Source: Allacma fusca (lineage: Eukaryota > Arthropoda > Collembola > Symphypleona > Sminthuridae). Taken from it: a stretch of DNA of 64,000 bases. Made by a program: the position numbers and the translations under genes. Every line of letters starts with the position of its first letter. Within the stretch, counting starts at the first letter, position 1. Below are positions 1 through 11,907 of the stretch, piece after piece. The notes below the pieces were generated by a model. It was not told the origin of the DNA and ran no database searches. It was given only the letters and a program-made list of their open reading frames with translations. Where the stretch lies: the NCBI GenBank assembly GCA_947179485.1, contig OX359250.1, positions 17,404,539 to 17,468,538 of the forward strand. The letters are read 5' to 3'.

Positions 1-277
1 TAAGATCGGATATCGGAATAACGTAATTACAGATAGCTTGGAAGTTGAAACTTATAATTATATATTTTCTGACCAAACAACGATTTCAAATAGGGTGCAT
101 TGCTATACAAATACCAAATGACACAGTACATGTACTTGTTCTTGCTTTATAGAATACAAAATATCCCGTACAAGTACCATATACTTTAACGGCTGAAAAT
201 AATTATATTCAAATACAGTATTTGAAAAAAAATCCCACATTCCTGAATGTGACACATTGTTGTTATCGTTTGTGTAG
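1..277 (+). other. Intron sequence of the first CRAL-TRIO gene
   Basis: No coding signal is seen. The stretch ends in a TTTGTGTAG acceptor just before the first visible exon at 278. In the tandem copy downstream, three further exons precede the equivalent exon, so the missing exons of this gene should lie left of the window. Confidence 0.7.
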
Positions 278-1673
278 GAAATATCGATCCAGAACTTCAT
301 ACATCCGAATCAGTGATGAAGGCAATAATGATCGTTTTTGAATCTCTCTTGGAAGACGAAGAAAATCAAATCCGGGGATTTTCTCATCTGCTGGATGAAA
401 GTGGCATCACTGTATCACATTTGGTTTTGTGGAATCCGTCGGAAATTTCCCGTCTCATCGGAACTTGCGAGGTTTGTTGTAACGAAATACATTTTAAAGT
501 CGGAATTAAATCTAACAAAACCATACAAAAAGTATACAGTGATAAGAGCAAAACCTGAAATGAGAAAATAAATGATCAGAGAATAAAATGCGCGTTGTAA
601 CTAATTGATCCTTTCAGAAAGCTATGCCCATGCGTCACAAGCGACTTGATTTCGTGTCTTTACCCAACTGGCTTACGTATATTCTGGATTTTGCTAAATC
701 TTTAATGTCTGAGAAGTTGAGAGGTCGCATTCGGGTATGTGGACATTTTGATTTTCAATTTTTCAGTATCCCTAAAAATAATTTTTTTTTGCACTGGCAT
801 CACTTGAATTTCGTAGTTTGGAAAACTTTGCAGATTTGAAAAAATAAAAAGGTCATGGGATTCTGGTATACAGGAATGGGTCTGCCAGTTTCTCATTTGT
901 GCTTCTCAATGTACGTACATAGTATGATGGGATTGGGGTAGGTTTTGTAACATGTTTACAGCTACATTTCGCTCACTTGGAAATGAACCAGATTAATGGG
1001 CAGTTGTGTTTATTGCTATACGGGGTATCACATGTGATGACAAAAAAAAATAAAAAAAATAAATTTAAATATTATATTACTTGTGAATGGTACCGTGGTT
1101 CATTATGGGGCTTGTTGTCCCTTAACGTTGCGTGTATAATTATCTCGCTCGGTCCTTCGTATGATTTTTTCTGTGAGCTATAATTACATATATGCCTAAT
1201 TCCCAGTAGGAGTATAAAGAAATGGGATCGTATGCTGTTAATATGAGGCTCTCTTTGCTGTAATTATTATTTATTAATAATTACTCTAAAATTCATAATG
1301 ATGTCTTTCCTTTGCTTTACTGTACAGCTTCATAAAGACCATGCTGCCCTCTGGGAGCATATAGACCGGAAAATTTTGCCTAAAGAATATGGGGGTGAGA
1401 TGCCCATGTCGGAAATGATTGGTAAGACAATGATATTGTAAAGGTCAGGGATGACTCCTACGGATGCTTCAAACTCCCTGCTAATTTCTACCTTATACCA
1501 TTACAGAATTATTCAAACAAGAAATTTCTGACCGCTCCCCACGCGTGATTGCTTTGGACAGAATGCAACTGGATTTGGATGTGATGAAAAAGTCCGCATC
1601 CACAAACGCCAAGAAAGTGAGCAATGATATTCTCGGGATGTCTGGAAGTTTTAAGAAGTTGGAGATTGACTAA
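278..1673 (+). CDS. CRAL-TRIO domain lipid-transfer protein, copy 1 (5' partial)
   Basis: Likely a cytosolic carrier of a hydrophobic ligand, in the alpha-tocopherol-transfer/clavesin/retinaldehyde-binding group. Visible exons are 278-471, 618-734, 1328-1421 and 1507-1673; they encode the C-terminal half of the CRAL-TRIO fold. Landmarks are the segment with NQIRGFSHLLDESG, the LPKEYGGEMP motif typical of the family, and a C-terminus GSFKKLEID. All junctions are GT-AG and keep frame; stop is TAA at 1671-1673. Exon lengths (194, 117, 94, 167 nt) are identical to those of the downstream copy at 4511-6336, which shows a tandem duplication. The N-terminal CRAL-TRIO-N exons are outside the window. 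The ligand cannot be told from sequence. Confidence 0.88.
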
Positions 1674-4510
1674 ACAAGAGCGGAGATGTCTCTTGGATTG
1701 CTAGTCGGGCTGGCAATATGCCAATCTCCGTATGGCTGATATTTTTTTTTTTTACGCAACGACTTTACAAAATATTTTGAATATCGAGATAATTTTGCAA
1801 ATTATACAACTACATATTATACATGCATTGATTCTTACTAAGTCCGACACAGTCGACTAGCGACTGTGTTACTGTCTTCAGGTATCTTGTATTTATGCAG
1901 ACGGTAAGTGGTATAACGTTGGAATAGTTGTAAAATATAATTCAAAACGGAATACCTTCTGATAAGAGATTTCTGCCACTTGGTCATTTCTCGGAAATAA
2001 AACCATGATTTTTATACTCTCCATTGGTTTTCCCATCAGTTTTGGTTTTATTGTGCATAGTCTAGTTGTACGCCTGGAAACATCTGTGCATATCCATTGC
2101 GGGAGAAACATTTTTGTAATTTCCATTTACCCAACATTGGAAAATATTGAAATTGTTAAAAACAGTAAGGAATTCAGCGTACCGTTTTTTTACATTTACC
2201 ATTTACCATTTACATTAACACCAACTACCAATACATTGGATGAGGAACGTAGTACAACTATCATTGTCTTCCTTATTTTAAGAATATTAAAACTTCTGAA
2301 TGGGATTCAAATTTTCTTGAGCATCTCTCAATCAGCTTTGTCAGAAAGGGAATTGTAATGGTTACGGCGTGTTGACATTTGCCAAGGTCTTATTATGTAT
2401 TCATTACTACGCACGGGGTGAGCGTAATCATTTACCACCCCTCTCCAAACCCACATTAGATAGCCACTCATACGACATTTGATTCCCCCAGTTTACAGCA
2501 AATTTAGTTCCAGACCTCAATAAAATTTGCTTCATTAACTCGGGTCGTAATTTAAGGTACCCCGGGCTAAAAACCTGAAGAAAAATCGGGTTTTTCTAGA
2601 ATGTCATCCTCACACGTCACACAATTAAAATATCATGTTCACTGTTGGACTCATGGTTTAGGATGAGAATGATTCCCAATGAAATTTGCTCCCAGCCCAG
2701 TGCTGTGATATATTTTCGGCCAGATTTCCCATTAAAAAATGCCAACGTTAAAAATTCCTTAGCATTTTATTCATCCGTATTCCTCAAGCAGAATTTCATC
2801 AATCCCGATCCCTGTATTTTTCGGTCATGTCCACAATTTTCAAAAAACATGCTTCACAAATTTCTTCATTGAAAGCCCTTAAATTTTTTTACAAATAAGC
2901 GTCAAAATATTTTTTAACGAATATTTTACATGAGAGTATTAAAAATTCAAGAGAGGAAATTCGAATTCTAAAAGACACAAACTGCTTCATGTTTTTGAGC
3001 CCGATGACCTTAAATCTTGACGCAGATCAATGGAGCAAAAACCTGGAACTAATGGGGGAATCAAGTATTTTTTGAAAAACTCCTTCATGTGGCTGGGGAT
3101 GGAGGATGGCAAGTGATTATGGTCACACTGTACAATGCGTTCCTGTGTTTGCAGGTGGGTAGTGAGCAACCAGTTGTGTTTTATCACGGTTCCAGGTAGT
3201 TTTTAGTGCTCTTAAGCGTCGACTTGGTATACAGAGATTTTGTAGTAATTGACTGTTTGCCCCAAAAGTAGATACCTCGAGGAGATTTATTTACTCCAAA
3301 AATTAATCCAGCCATCTAAGATATTCAGGTAACAATGGGAGTTTTTAAAATTATTTTTACAACAATAAGCTATTACTTACTTTACTTTTGGCAGTGGCAT
3401 TCAAAAGCTCAGAATTTAAATAATAGGACGCTTACCTGCAAGAGGATTATGTTTTCAAGGACATTGTCATTTTTATTGAGTAATAAGTGTGAAAAATTGG
3501 TTTAAAATATGACAGAATCTTTCACGTTTTGCTGACGAAATAAATCTAGTTAGCCCCCATGTAGATCCGTTAAATTAAGCCTCTTAAAATTTTGCTTTCG
3601 TACTATTACTGCATGCCCCCCTAAGATCTTGTTAGCGGATGCATAGTATTAACAACCATGGTAATTTTTACAAAACGAGACGACGAGCAACTCTCACTCA
3701 GTCTGTCCTTATCAATGTTTCATTTGCATCTTATCCATTAAGTACCTTTTTAAGCGCTGGGAGTTTGCCATGAGCTCTAAATTATTATCATAAAACAAGG
3801 CTTTCAAAAAGTTTGTGGGTCCCAGGGTTCACACAAGTTGTTAATTACCTCTGTCTCTACAAACGCAGCGGAGTAGTGATGATGATAATAATTTGTTGTC
3901 CTATTTATTTATCTACCATGCTTAAGCCTAGCAGATTTAGGTGGAATTTTTTAATTGTTTATTTTTTTCAACGGATTTAGCCACTTTTCTTAAAATGTTC
4001 TAACTTGCAAAAAACAGAGTTCAAAAAAAAATAAACGAAGTTTTTATTTGTTTATAAATAATTTTTAAAAACTTCTGTGCTGCCTTAAAAGTTTTACATC
4101 CATGTCAACTTCCACGGACAAATATCTAATATTTTTATGCAATATCATGTCAAATGAAGGAAGCGTCTGTTGAGAGTGCTGAAGCATTTGAATACGTACA
4201 GTAGTACATATAAATACATAGTACATGCTCGTATTTCCTCTTTTAAATAATAATTACTAACACATATCACTAAAATAATTACAACAAATCTCGACAAAGA
4301 TAGATTTAATGTTTTTATGTTTGAAAATACATAACAACCGCAGATTCCCCACCTGCTTTGGGTTTTATTTGACACTAAATATAAATTATATGTAAATATA
4401 CAAAAGTCCTGTAGACGCTCCCTCGTACAGTTGCCACTTGCCCCTACAGAGGCTTAGTGATAGTTAAAAAAATAGAATGCGTTTCTTTTATTTAGACTTT
4501 AGACCTCACA
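1674..4510. other. Intergenic, AT-rich, dispersed repeat copy
   Basis: No supported gene. Open frames here (for example 2005-2358 +) lack splice context or recognisable protein. About 2460-2620 is a diverged copy of a dispersed repeat also seen near 15710-15880 and 35970-36120 (shared core with CCCAGTTT, CCAGA, AAATTTG, CATTAAC and GGGTC blocks). The last 100 bp should contain the promoter of the second CRAL-TRIO gene, but I see no clear element. Confidence 0.5.
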
Positions 4511-6336
4511 ATGGGCAAAGGGTCTCCTAAACCGGATCAACTTAGTCAAAAAGATTTTCAAAGTTTGTATACAGCTAACAAGTATGTTTGCACCCTTGAT
4601 CCTGCCGTCCTAGCAGTAGCCAAGAAGGAATTGAGGGAAGATGAGAAGACTCGGGACCAAGCTCTGGAACAAATGCGTCAATGGATTAGGAAGACTGCTT
4701 TCATTAAAGATTGTCGGTTAGGTGAGCAAAATCTGGAATATTATCTGGTTAATTTTTTAAATGAAATGCTAAAAAAACAAACAAAATACTAAACACACAC
4801 AATAAACAAAACATCAGAGGAGAGGACAAAATTGATATGACATACTACTTTCCCCTCTTCACCAGATGCTAATTTTCTCCTTCGCTTTCTCCGCAACAAG
4901 AAATTCAGCGTTCCCATGGCCCAGGAGACATTGCTGAAGTATATTGCTATGAGACAGCAACACACAACTTGGTTCCAGTATAGTGGCGTAAATGACTCCG
5001 CTGTCATGGATTTTATTAACCGTGGGTAAGTTTAGAGGAAACAATCCCCGAATGATAACCCAAGGAGCGCTGCTCATATTACTCATATGAGGCTTTAAAT
5101 GCTTGGAATATGTCTTGATCTACTTCTAGCATTATATTGGTCCTTCCAAAACGTGACCAGGAAGGTCGTCGGGTCATACTTACATCAGCAGGTAATACTG
5201 CTGATTTGTAGTTAAATTCTTATTGATGTGATATATCATCCATGAGAATTGAATGTCCTAAATTTCAAGTGGCATACATTCCATCTCGCCTTTAGCATTA
5301 GTATGTACATTTCAATCATGTAAGTATATCTCTTTAGGGAGCATCGATCCACAACTCCATACAGTTGAATCTTTGATTAAGGCCATTATGGTAGTCTTTG
5401 AATTCCTTTTGGAAGATGAAGTTAATCAAATCCGCGGATTTTCGCATCTTATGGATCAGAGTGGAGTCACGGCCTCACATTTGGTCTTGTGGAATCCTTC
5501 TGAACTTTCCCGTCTCATCGGGGCTTGCGAGGTTAATGCATTTTTATTAAGTGTGCTCAAAAAACTTACTCTCAGAAGGGTAAGACGACACTTCTACGAT
5601 ATCTTGTCACTCAAATACAAAACTCATTATTTTTATTGCTGGTTGGGGATGGGAATCCGGTAAATCGTAGAATAAGTTTCGTACTCATGGGGTAGAATAT
5701 CGTAGATGTGTCGAGAAAATTTCAGACTTCAGTAAATATATATCACTATACGGTTTTACTTAATACGTTTCAGAAATCCGTACCCATGCGTCACAAGCGT
5801 GTTGATGTGGTATCACTGCCAAGCTGGGTGAATTATATCCTTGATTTTGCTAAATCTTTAATGTCGGAGAAGCTGAGAAGTCGCATTTGGGTATTCTATT
5901 TTTAAGGTTTTTCGTTTCAATGCTACAATCTATATACTGTAATAACAATAATAACACATACGCTTTGCTGTAAGCTTCATGAAGACCGTGCAGCGTTGTT
6001 GAAGAAAGTAGACGGGAAAATTTTACCCAAAGAATATGGAGGCGAGGTACCCCTGTCGGAAATGATTAGTAAGTAAATTCCAACAATTCCGTTGCCCCAA
6101 TACACCAAATGCGATAAGTCATTGGTACGGGGAATATCTCTAACCACACAATACTTGTGATTTTGCCAGGTCTGTTCAAGCAAGAAATAGTTCCCTGCTT
6201 ACCACGCATTATTGCCTTGAACAAATTGCAGCTGGATCTCGAAATGATGAAGTCGTCATCCTCGGCTAACGCGAACAAAGGGTGCAACGATGTCTTTGGA
6301 ATGAGTGGAAGTTTTAAAAAGTTGGAGATCGACTAA
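4511..6336 (+). CDS. CRAL-TRIO domain lipid-transfer protein, copy 2 (complete)
   Basis: Exons 4511-4721, 4866-5025, 5130-5191, 5338-5531, 5774-5890, 5975-6068 and 6170-6336 join in frame to 334 aa, the usual size of this family. The ATG at 4511 opens the first exon with MGKGSPKPDQ. Residues of roughly 30-95 form the helical CRAL-TRIO-N domain (DANFLLRFLRNKKFSVPMAQ), followed by the lipid-binding domain with the QIRGFSHLMDQSG and LPKEYGGEVP landmarks, ending GSFKKLEID. Members bind tocopherol, retinoid or phosphoinositide ligands in the cytosol; which one applies here is unknown. It is a tandem paralogue of the gene ending at 1673. A poly(A) signal AATAAA lies at 6630-6635. Its 3' end faces NDUFV2, so the two genes are convergent. 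Confidence 0.92.
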
Positions 6337-6947
6337 TGTAAAGCCGAAGCCGAAACCCTTCTAGGCTTCAACAGATCTCCTAGTCCATCGACAGCTAGTG
6401 TGTATTTTATGCTTGGATTTTAAAGAATTGCGTTTTTAAAAGATGAAAAATATTATTCATTACGTGTACTGATTGCTTTTCTGATCGAAATTTTAGATTC
6501 AGTTTGCCTATGTATAGCCTTTAAGTACGTATAGTCACCAAGAAGGCGCGACGTAAATTAGTTTTTAGAGGGATTCCGACACGTAATTGCTTTCCGATTT
6601 GAGATATCTAAACTGGAGAATTTTTCAAAAATAAAAGTATTGCTAAAGTATTTGTATTTTTGCGTTGGTTTTTATTCAGCATTAGTCATTAAATAAATAC
6701 TGAGTACGCACTTGCCTTCATCTAATTCATTGTGAAGGAGAATTACTACGAAAGCTTCCTCAGGTGATAGTTTCAAACGTGCCCATTCTATGTACATAAC
6801 AGAAACTACTGTGTAGTAGTGTCTAGTATTATAATTTATTTTACACTACGATTACCGTTAAATCTTATGTGGCAGATAAGAAACTGATTTTACATGGCTC
6901 ATGGCTGATACTTTACGAATTTATTGACTTCAAACTCACACGAATGT
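6337..6947. other. Convergent 3' region of CRAL-TRIO copy 2 and NDUFV2
   Basis: No coding sequence is seen. AATAAA for the plus-strand gene is at 6630-6635. For the minus-strand NDUFV2, reverse-complement AATAAA signals occur at 6920-6925 and again near 6835 and 6673. If the distal signals are used, the two mRNAs overlap antisense. Confidence 0.5.
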
Positions 6948-9900
6948 TTATAAATCGGACCGAACTCCAAAACCTGGGCCAGTAGGTTCCTCTGTCAGAG
7001 ATGTTAGCCCACCATTAGGTTCACAGGAAAAACGTCCGCTTCTGCAACGATTGAAAGACTTTACACATTGGCACAAACACTAATATATTATGAACAAAAG
7101 AGTTCAAATTGAATCGTAAATGAAGGCATAAATTACCTGGGGCCTGGCCTAGATTGTTTTCCGGCCTTTAAATCATCTAGAATTTCTTCAGTATCTTTCG
7201 CAGTTAGATCCTCCTGTATCATCAAAGGAAAAATATAATTGCGACGAAAATTAGTCACTTATTTCAAATAGAAAATGGAATAATGGAAGTGATAACTTAC
7301 ATAGTAGTCATCGTTAACTGCAATCATAGGAGCATTAACGCAAGCACCGAGACATTCCACCTCACTTAAAGTGAACAAACCATCCTTCGTCGTTTCCCCT
7401 ACTTTAATGTTTAACTTCTTCTTAATGCAGTTCAAAACTTCATCAGAATTTCTCAACCAGCATGGTGTAGTCGTGCAAACTTGGAGATGATACTTTCCAA
7501 TAGGCTTTCTGGAAAACAGATAAGTATTTTTCAGCGCTTCATTACGGCCATTTAAAAAACTAGTAGCTTTAAACAATAATTAGGGAACCCTCACCTAATA
7601 AACATAGTGTAAAATGTTGCAACCTCATAGACTCTCATTCTGGGCATGTTCAGGATTTCCGCTACCTTATGCATAGCCGAGATAGGCAGCCAGCCGCCGT
7701 TTTGTCGCTGTGCCAAATCTAGGATTGGGATGACCCCAGCTCTCTTATGTCCCTCAGGGTAGTTTCCCAAGATAGCTTCAATTCTCTAGAAATTATTTAA
7801 CCCAAGTAAATAATGTTATCAGCCTGAAAAAAGCTAGTGAATGCATTTAAGGCTAAAAACTACGTGAAGTTGTATGTAAGAATATATAGGTTCTACAACT
7901 GCAGTAAATCCTACAAAAAATAGGTGAATGGACAAATAACAATTGAAACAGGAATGCTGCTAGTTGTTACCGAGCTGTGAATACTATATATTTACATAAT
8001 TTACGCGTGTAATTATTATTATGCTCGTTGATCACGTAAGATAATTTTATAAGTCCAATAATAAAAATGACAAATATATTGACTCTAGGCTAGGCGTAAT
8101 CTAACCCATGGTTCCCAAGATATGGCCAGTAGAGACACATGCACAAGCATAGGGTCCATCATAAATTAAAACTGATGAACAAGCATGTACTGAAGGCAAC
8201 GTCTGTGGTCAACCGTCTCCGCATAGGTCGGAGAATCAGTATACAATCCACATAGCATTTCAGCCTCTATGATCCCCAGAGTTCAAGAGAGTTAACATTG
8301 GGTCACGGACTAAAGTTCACAGAGACATCTAGAACTCCCTTTTTTCGTCATCTATAGGATGGCACAAAACATTTTATTCCCCCGAGCTCATGGAAAGGAC
8401 AACAGTAAAAAATATTTCCAGTTTGGGGACTTTATTTTTGGGAGAAATCTGTAAGAAAATTTGCCACGAACTGGGGCAATGAAATATTCTTTACCGTTGC
8501 CCCTTCTTTGGGTTAGGGGTAGGAAAATGTGTTGAGACGAGCTAAACAGCCATTGCCGATAAATATTTCAATGAACAATTTTTGTCCTAACTCAAATGTT
8601 TATAATCGAGAGGTCAACGACTGTATTTGAGCAGGGGATGGGGCAAAACTGTATGGAACGATTACAAAACATTTCCTCATGTTGTGTCACGTCCTTATAA
8701 CAAGAAATTGAAACAGCGAATTCTTACCTTCATGTTATCAGGGGTGAACTCAAAAGGTATGTCAGCATTATTTTCCGGAGTGTCACGATGCTGAAACGAA
8801 ATAACTAATACTTCAACATATTTTGCAATCAAAATCACTACCAAGTTTCTATAAAAGACTTAATTCCAGCTTTTACTTTCACTGTGAGATCACATGATGA
8901 AGTGGTACTAGGATTCACAAATGCTTCGTCATATTTAGTTTTCATAATACGTGGTACACTTACATTTGGGAAATATGGAGTACACTTAAAAAACATTCAA
9001 GGTTCTCAAGGTACATAAATCGGAAATGTACAACACATACATTGCACTATAAGCTTGTGTGAATGATTTAAAGTTTTAAAAATTTTCCTTCGAATTACCC
9101 ACTAGTTCAGCAATTTGAAACGTTACAACGGATCTTGAAAATAAAATAAATATATGGAAACTTATATCCTTCAATTCGTGAAGCCCATACATGAATTTTT
9201 TCTCAACTTTATCTACTATTTTTTCAAAGTCATGTCCACAATTCTCAACTAACGGACCCATCAGTTATCTTTCCGGAAGGCTCAAAAATCGATCTACAAA
9301 AAAGCTTCAAAATACGTTCCAAACCTTGCATAAAATGCACACAAATATTTGTAGGTCAGAATTCCGAAACACAACCCGCCGTGCATAGATCTTTGACCAA
9401 TGTGATACTGTCCAGAAAAACAAGTTTCATAAATTCTGCAACAAGATTTGCTACCTATTCGTGGTAGTCAAAATGTCATAGGTTACTACTTCATTACGAG
9501 TGCTCCTGAGGAGTGTCCCACCCAGCCTTTGTACAACGACAGATGTACATAATATTTGAAACTAGAGCCCCCTCCCCTACCTAGGTAAACCTACACCTCG
9601 GAATGAATGTGTCCACTACGTCCGATACAATTTTTGACGAACCAAACTTCCCCGTCCAAGTAACACTTTCATTTAAATGTAATACCCAACCCCAAATCCC
9701 AGACCCAGCTTAAACGAAAATATTACAAATCCCACTCACCACAAACAAGTTATCCGATCGGACAGCCGAAGTTGCATGGATCATCCTCTTAAAGGTCTGC
9801 CGCTGGAAATTAAAATCCAAAGTAACAAAATTAAAAACACACTACCTTGAATGCACTTCCAATTTGAACCCAATTCATCTTCCCCCCTCACCAAAAATAT

Positions 9901-10070
9901 TCAAATCCTACTCAACACAATTTTCCACATTTGTTCACAAATCCCAAATGAGTCTCAGATCCTATTTCTACGCTCATATTCAAAAATATAAATGAAACAT
10001 CCCTTACCTCTGCATTAACTACCGAGGCCTTCGGAGTGGCCCGGAGAATAGTTAACACGATTCGGTTCAT
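6948..10070 (-). CDS. NDUFV2: NADH dehydrogenase [ubiquinone] flavoprotein 2 (24 kDa subunit of complex I)
   Basis: Mitochondrial matrix-arm subunit carrying the [2Fe-2S] cluster N1a and contributing to NADH oxidation. Exons in coding order: 10008-10070, 9740-9802, 8728-8790, 7595-7785, 7301-7508, 7137-7213, 6948-7041; all junctions GT-AG and in frame, total 252 aa (human and fly proteins are close to this size). The four cluster ligands are visible as C-x4-C in CTTTPC and C-x3-C in CLGAC. Other family landmarks are [32 protein letters not shown] and GPGFGV at the C-terminus. The first two exons give an Arg-rich N-terminus ([14 protein letters not shown]) suited to mitochondrial import. The first three exons are each exactly 63 nt. 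Introns of 942 and 949 bp follow exons 3 and 2. Confidence 0.97.
7786..8727 (-). other. NDUFV2 intron 3
   Basis: A 942-bp intron. Near 8350-8700 there is degenerate repeat-like sequence (a GGCACAAAAC block shared with about 14040), but no open frame or structured element that I can support. Confidence 0.45.
8791..9739 (-). other. NDUFV2 intron 2
   Basis: A 949-bp intron. It contains a stretch with TCATGTCCACAATT (about 9230), also present near 2825, consistent with a diverged dispersed repeat. No gene is seen. Confidence 0.4.
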
Positions 10071-11160
10071 GATTTTGCCAAATATTTACAGAGTTCTAAA
10101 ATCAACAAAATTCCATAGATTCTTAACCCACCCAAAAGAAATCTTTTGGAATGATACAAATTTTGAACAATTCCCTACTTTTTACATACGTACCTGCTCC
10201 AAGGCTCCAAGTCGTCCCCAATTTCCAACTTCTACTCACGATTTCTGTGTGTGTAAAATATAAAATGAATATTCCTCTGCGAATTCTATTTTTGCCTCCT
10301 TGGAGTTAATGGTTCCGTGAGGGGTTGGGAGGTGTCGCTTGAGGTGCTCTCGGAATCTTTGACGTTCCCACATTCCTGAAATAGTAGGGAGTTTTAAAGC
10401 GTGTGTGTGTATGGACAATGTGCTTGCTTGAATCGTATTTGCAGGACGGAGGAACCATTTTCGATTTTTGGAGTGATATTGTGAGGTTGCTTGCTCATTC
10501 CTGCTGGCGGAGTCCCTATAATTATTATAGTTGACATCAGTTGTTGGGAGGCATTCCGTCCGTCTTCGTTGTTATCAGTTAGTATAGACATACTTTCTCA
10601 CTTTCTGCTCTTGTTTAGGTCAATTTGAATAAAATGATTTGAGACAGGGGTGTTGTGTTATGCTCGTCTGTATGTCAACGTTGGTTGAGGGAATCAGTTG
10701 TGTGTGACTATATACTGCTGCTGTATAACTGGGTCTAGTACTTGTGTACTAACGTTTTTAATTCTAGTCTTTTATGGATGTAGTAGTCTGTTGTTGCTTA
10801 ATATTGGGTTGAGGTGAAGTAGGATATTATTACATCCTGAGCAGGTCTTAAATTGAGTGGATTAGAATATAAGAAGCTTGTAATAATTAGTTAAGTTATT
10901 ACAGTGTAGTTGGGCTTGTTGCGGTTGTTGTTAGTTGTTACGTTGGTTAGACCCAAGTGTTAAAAATAATTAGTCTTTTCAGCTCTTCCTGGAGGACCGT
11001 GTCATTTTGGGAAGGCAGAGGATTTGTCGTAATTTTAAAAGGTGAGGTTTGGTGGGGGAAGGAAGTGTGGAGCGTATGATAAGATGTTCAAAATTTAGAA
11101 TGATTAGGAATAAGTATTTAAGTGTAAGTTTCTGTTAGATGTTAATTTGTGGGAATTGAT
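10071..11160. promoter_or_regulatory. Divergent intergenic region between NDUFV2 and the UBM-repeat gene
   Basis: NDUFV2 starts leftward at 10070 and the next gene starts rightward at 11161, so both promoters should lie here. Minus-strand open frames at 10236-10591 look like 5' leader sequence rather than protein I can recognise. I see no TATA box or other motif I would defend. A short upstream ORF precedes the 11161 start. Confidence 0.35.
11139..11159 (+). promoter_or_regulatory. Short upstream ORF before the UBM-repeat gene
   Basis: An ATG at 11139 opens a six-codon frame (MLICGN) ending with TGA at 11157-11159, one base before the main ATG at 11161. If 11139 is inside the transcript, it would make main-ORF translation depend on leaky scanning or reinitiation. 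The transcription start is unknown, so this is tentative. Confidence 0.3.
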
Positions 11161-11907
11161 ATGAATTTTAGTGGGAGTTCTTGGAGGGAGATCGAGATGA
11201 CGACCCAGAGGAGCGGTGTGGGTATTGGCGTGAGTCTGGACAAGCTGACGCAGCGTTTGGGTGGAAGTCAATTCCGGCAAGATGCTACGAGCTTGATGAA
11301 TGAAATAGCGTCGAGTGAGAAATCCTATGAAGTCAATTTTGATGAGGATATTTCAACTTTGGAACAAACTAATCGTTTCAGTAGGAAGCGGAAATTTGAC
11401 ATGAGTCTCAGTTCCGAAGACATGTCGGAACTGACGAGGAACCCTACTTTTGGCATTGACATGACTTTGGATGAGGTAGCCAGGTTATCGAGGGCAAAAC
11501 TTGACATTAATATGAGTCTGGATGAGATATCGCGGATGTCGAGGGCTTCAAAACATGATGTGGGGATCAGTTTGGATGAAATCGTGGCTTCAGGCAGTCA
11601 CGAAGTAGATTGTACGAGTCTGAGCTTGGCAGAAGTGATTCAACGGCGGAAAATTGAAGGGCCGCGGAAAAGGCGGGACTCGGATCGGTGTAAGAAGTCC
11701 AAATGGGATCGGTATAACAAGAGTGACACGGAGGAAGAGGAGGAGGAAGAAGTTGAAGATACGACATTCATTCCGGGACATTTATCATCTGATTCCTCGG
11801 ACGAAGAGCCGATTAGCTTGCCTATGCATGCTGGACACGATGATGAGGATCGGAAAGAAATAGTTTCCGATGATGCATTTTGTAACGAGTCTGAGGGGTG
11901 GTTTTAG
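11161..11907 (+). CDS. Probable nuclear protein with repeated UAP56/DDX39B-binding-like motifs
   Basis: Single-exon frame of 248 aa from ATG 11161; an in-frame stop at 11143-11145 and no ATG between rule out a longer start. The protein is low in hydrophobic runs and probably disordered. It has serial copies of a motif like the UAP56-binding motif of ALYREF and UIF (pattern D-M-S-L-D-[DE]-I-I): VSLDKL around residue 26, DMSLSSEDM around 83, DMTLDEVARL around 103, NMSLDEISRM around 120, GISLDEIVAS around 138 and a weaker LSLAEVIQRR around 156. The last four are spaced 17-18 residues. A basic stretch with PRKRRDSDR (about 168-176) could be a nuclear localisation signal, followed by a Glu-rich and Ser/Asp-rich acidic tail. 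I do not recognise an orthologue. The mRNA-export role is inferred from the motif alone. AATAAA is at 12369-12374. Confidence 0.7.
   Translation: MNFSGSSWREIEMTTQRSGVGIGVSLDKLTQRLGGSQFRQDATSLMNEIASSEKSYEVNFDEDISTLEQTNRFSRKRKFDMSLSSEDMSELTRNPTFGIDMTLDEVARLSRAKLDINMSLDEISRMSRASKHDVGISLDEIVASGSHEVDCTSLSLAEVIQRRKIEGPRKRRDSDRCKKSKWDRYNKSDTEEEEEEEVEDTTFIPGHLSSDSSDEEPISLPMHAGHDDEDRKEIVSDDAFCNESEGWF

Noticed and set aside
2005..2358. Plus-strand 117-codon hydrophobic frame
   Set aside because: No splice context, no recognisable domain, AT-driven composition; likely chance.
11149..11160. GTG-initiated extension of the UBM-repeat protein
   Set aside because: Eukaryotic initiation at GTG is unlikely; ATG at 11161 is in frame and follows an upstream stop.
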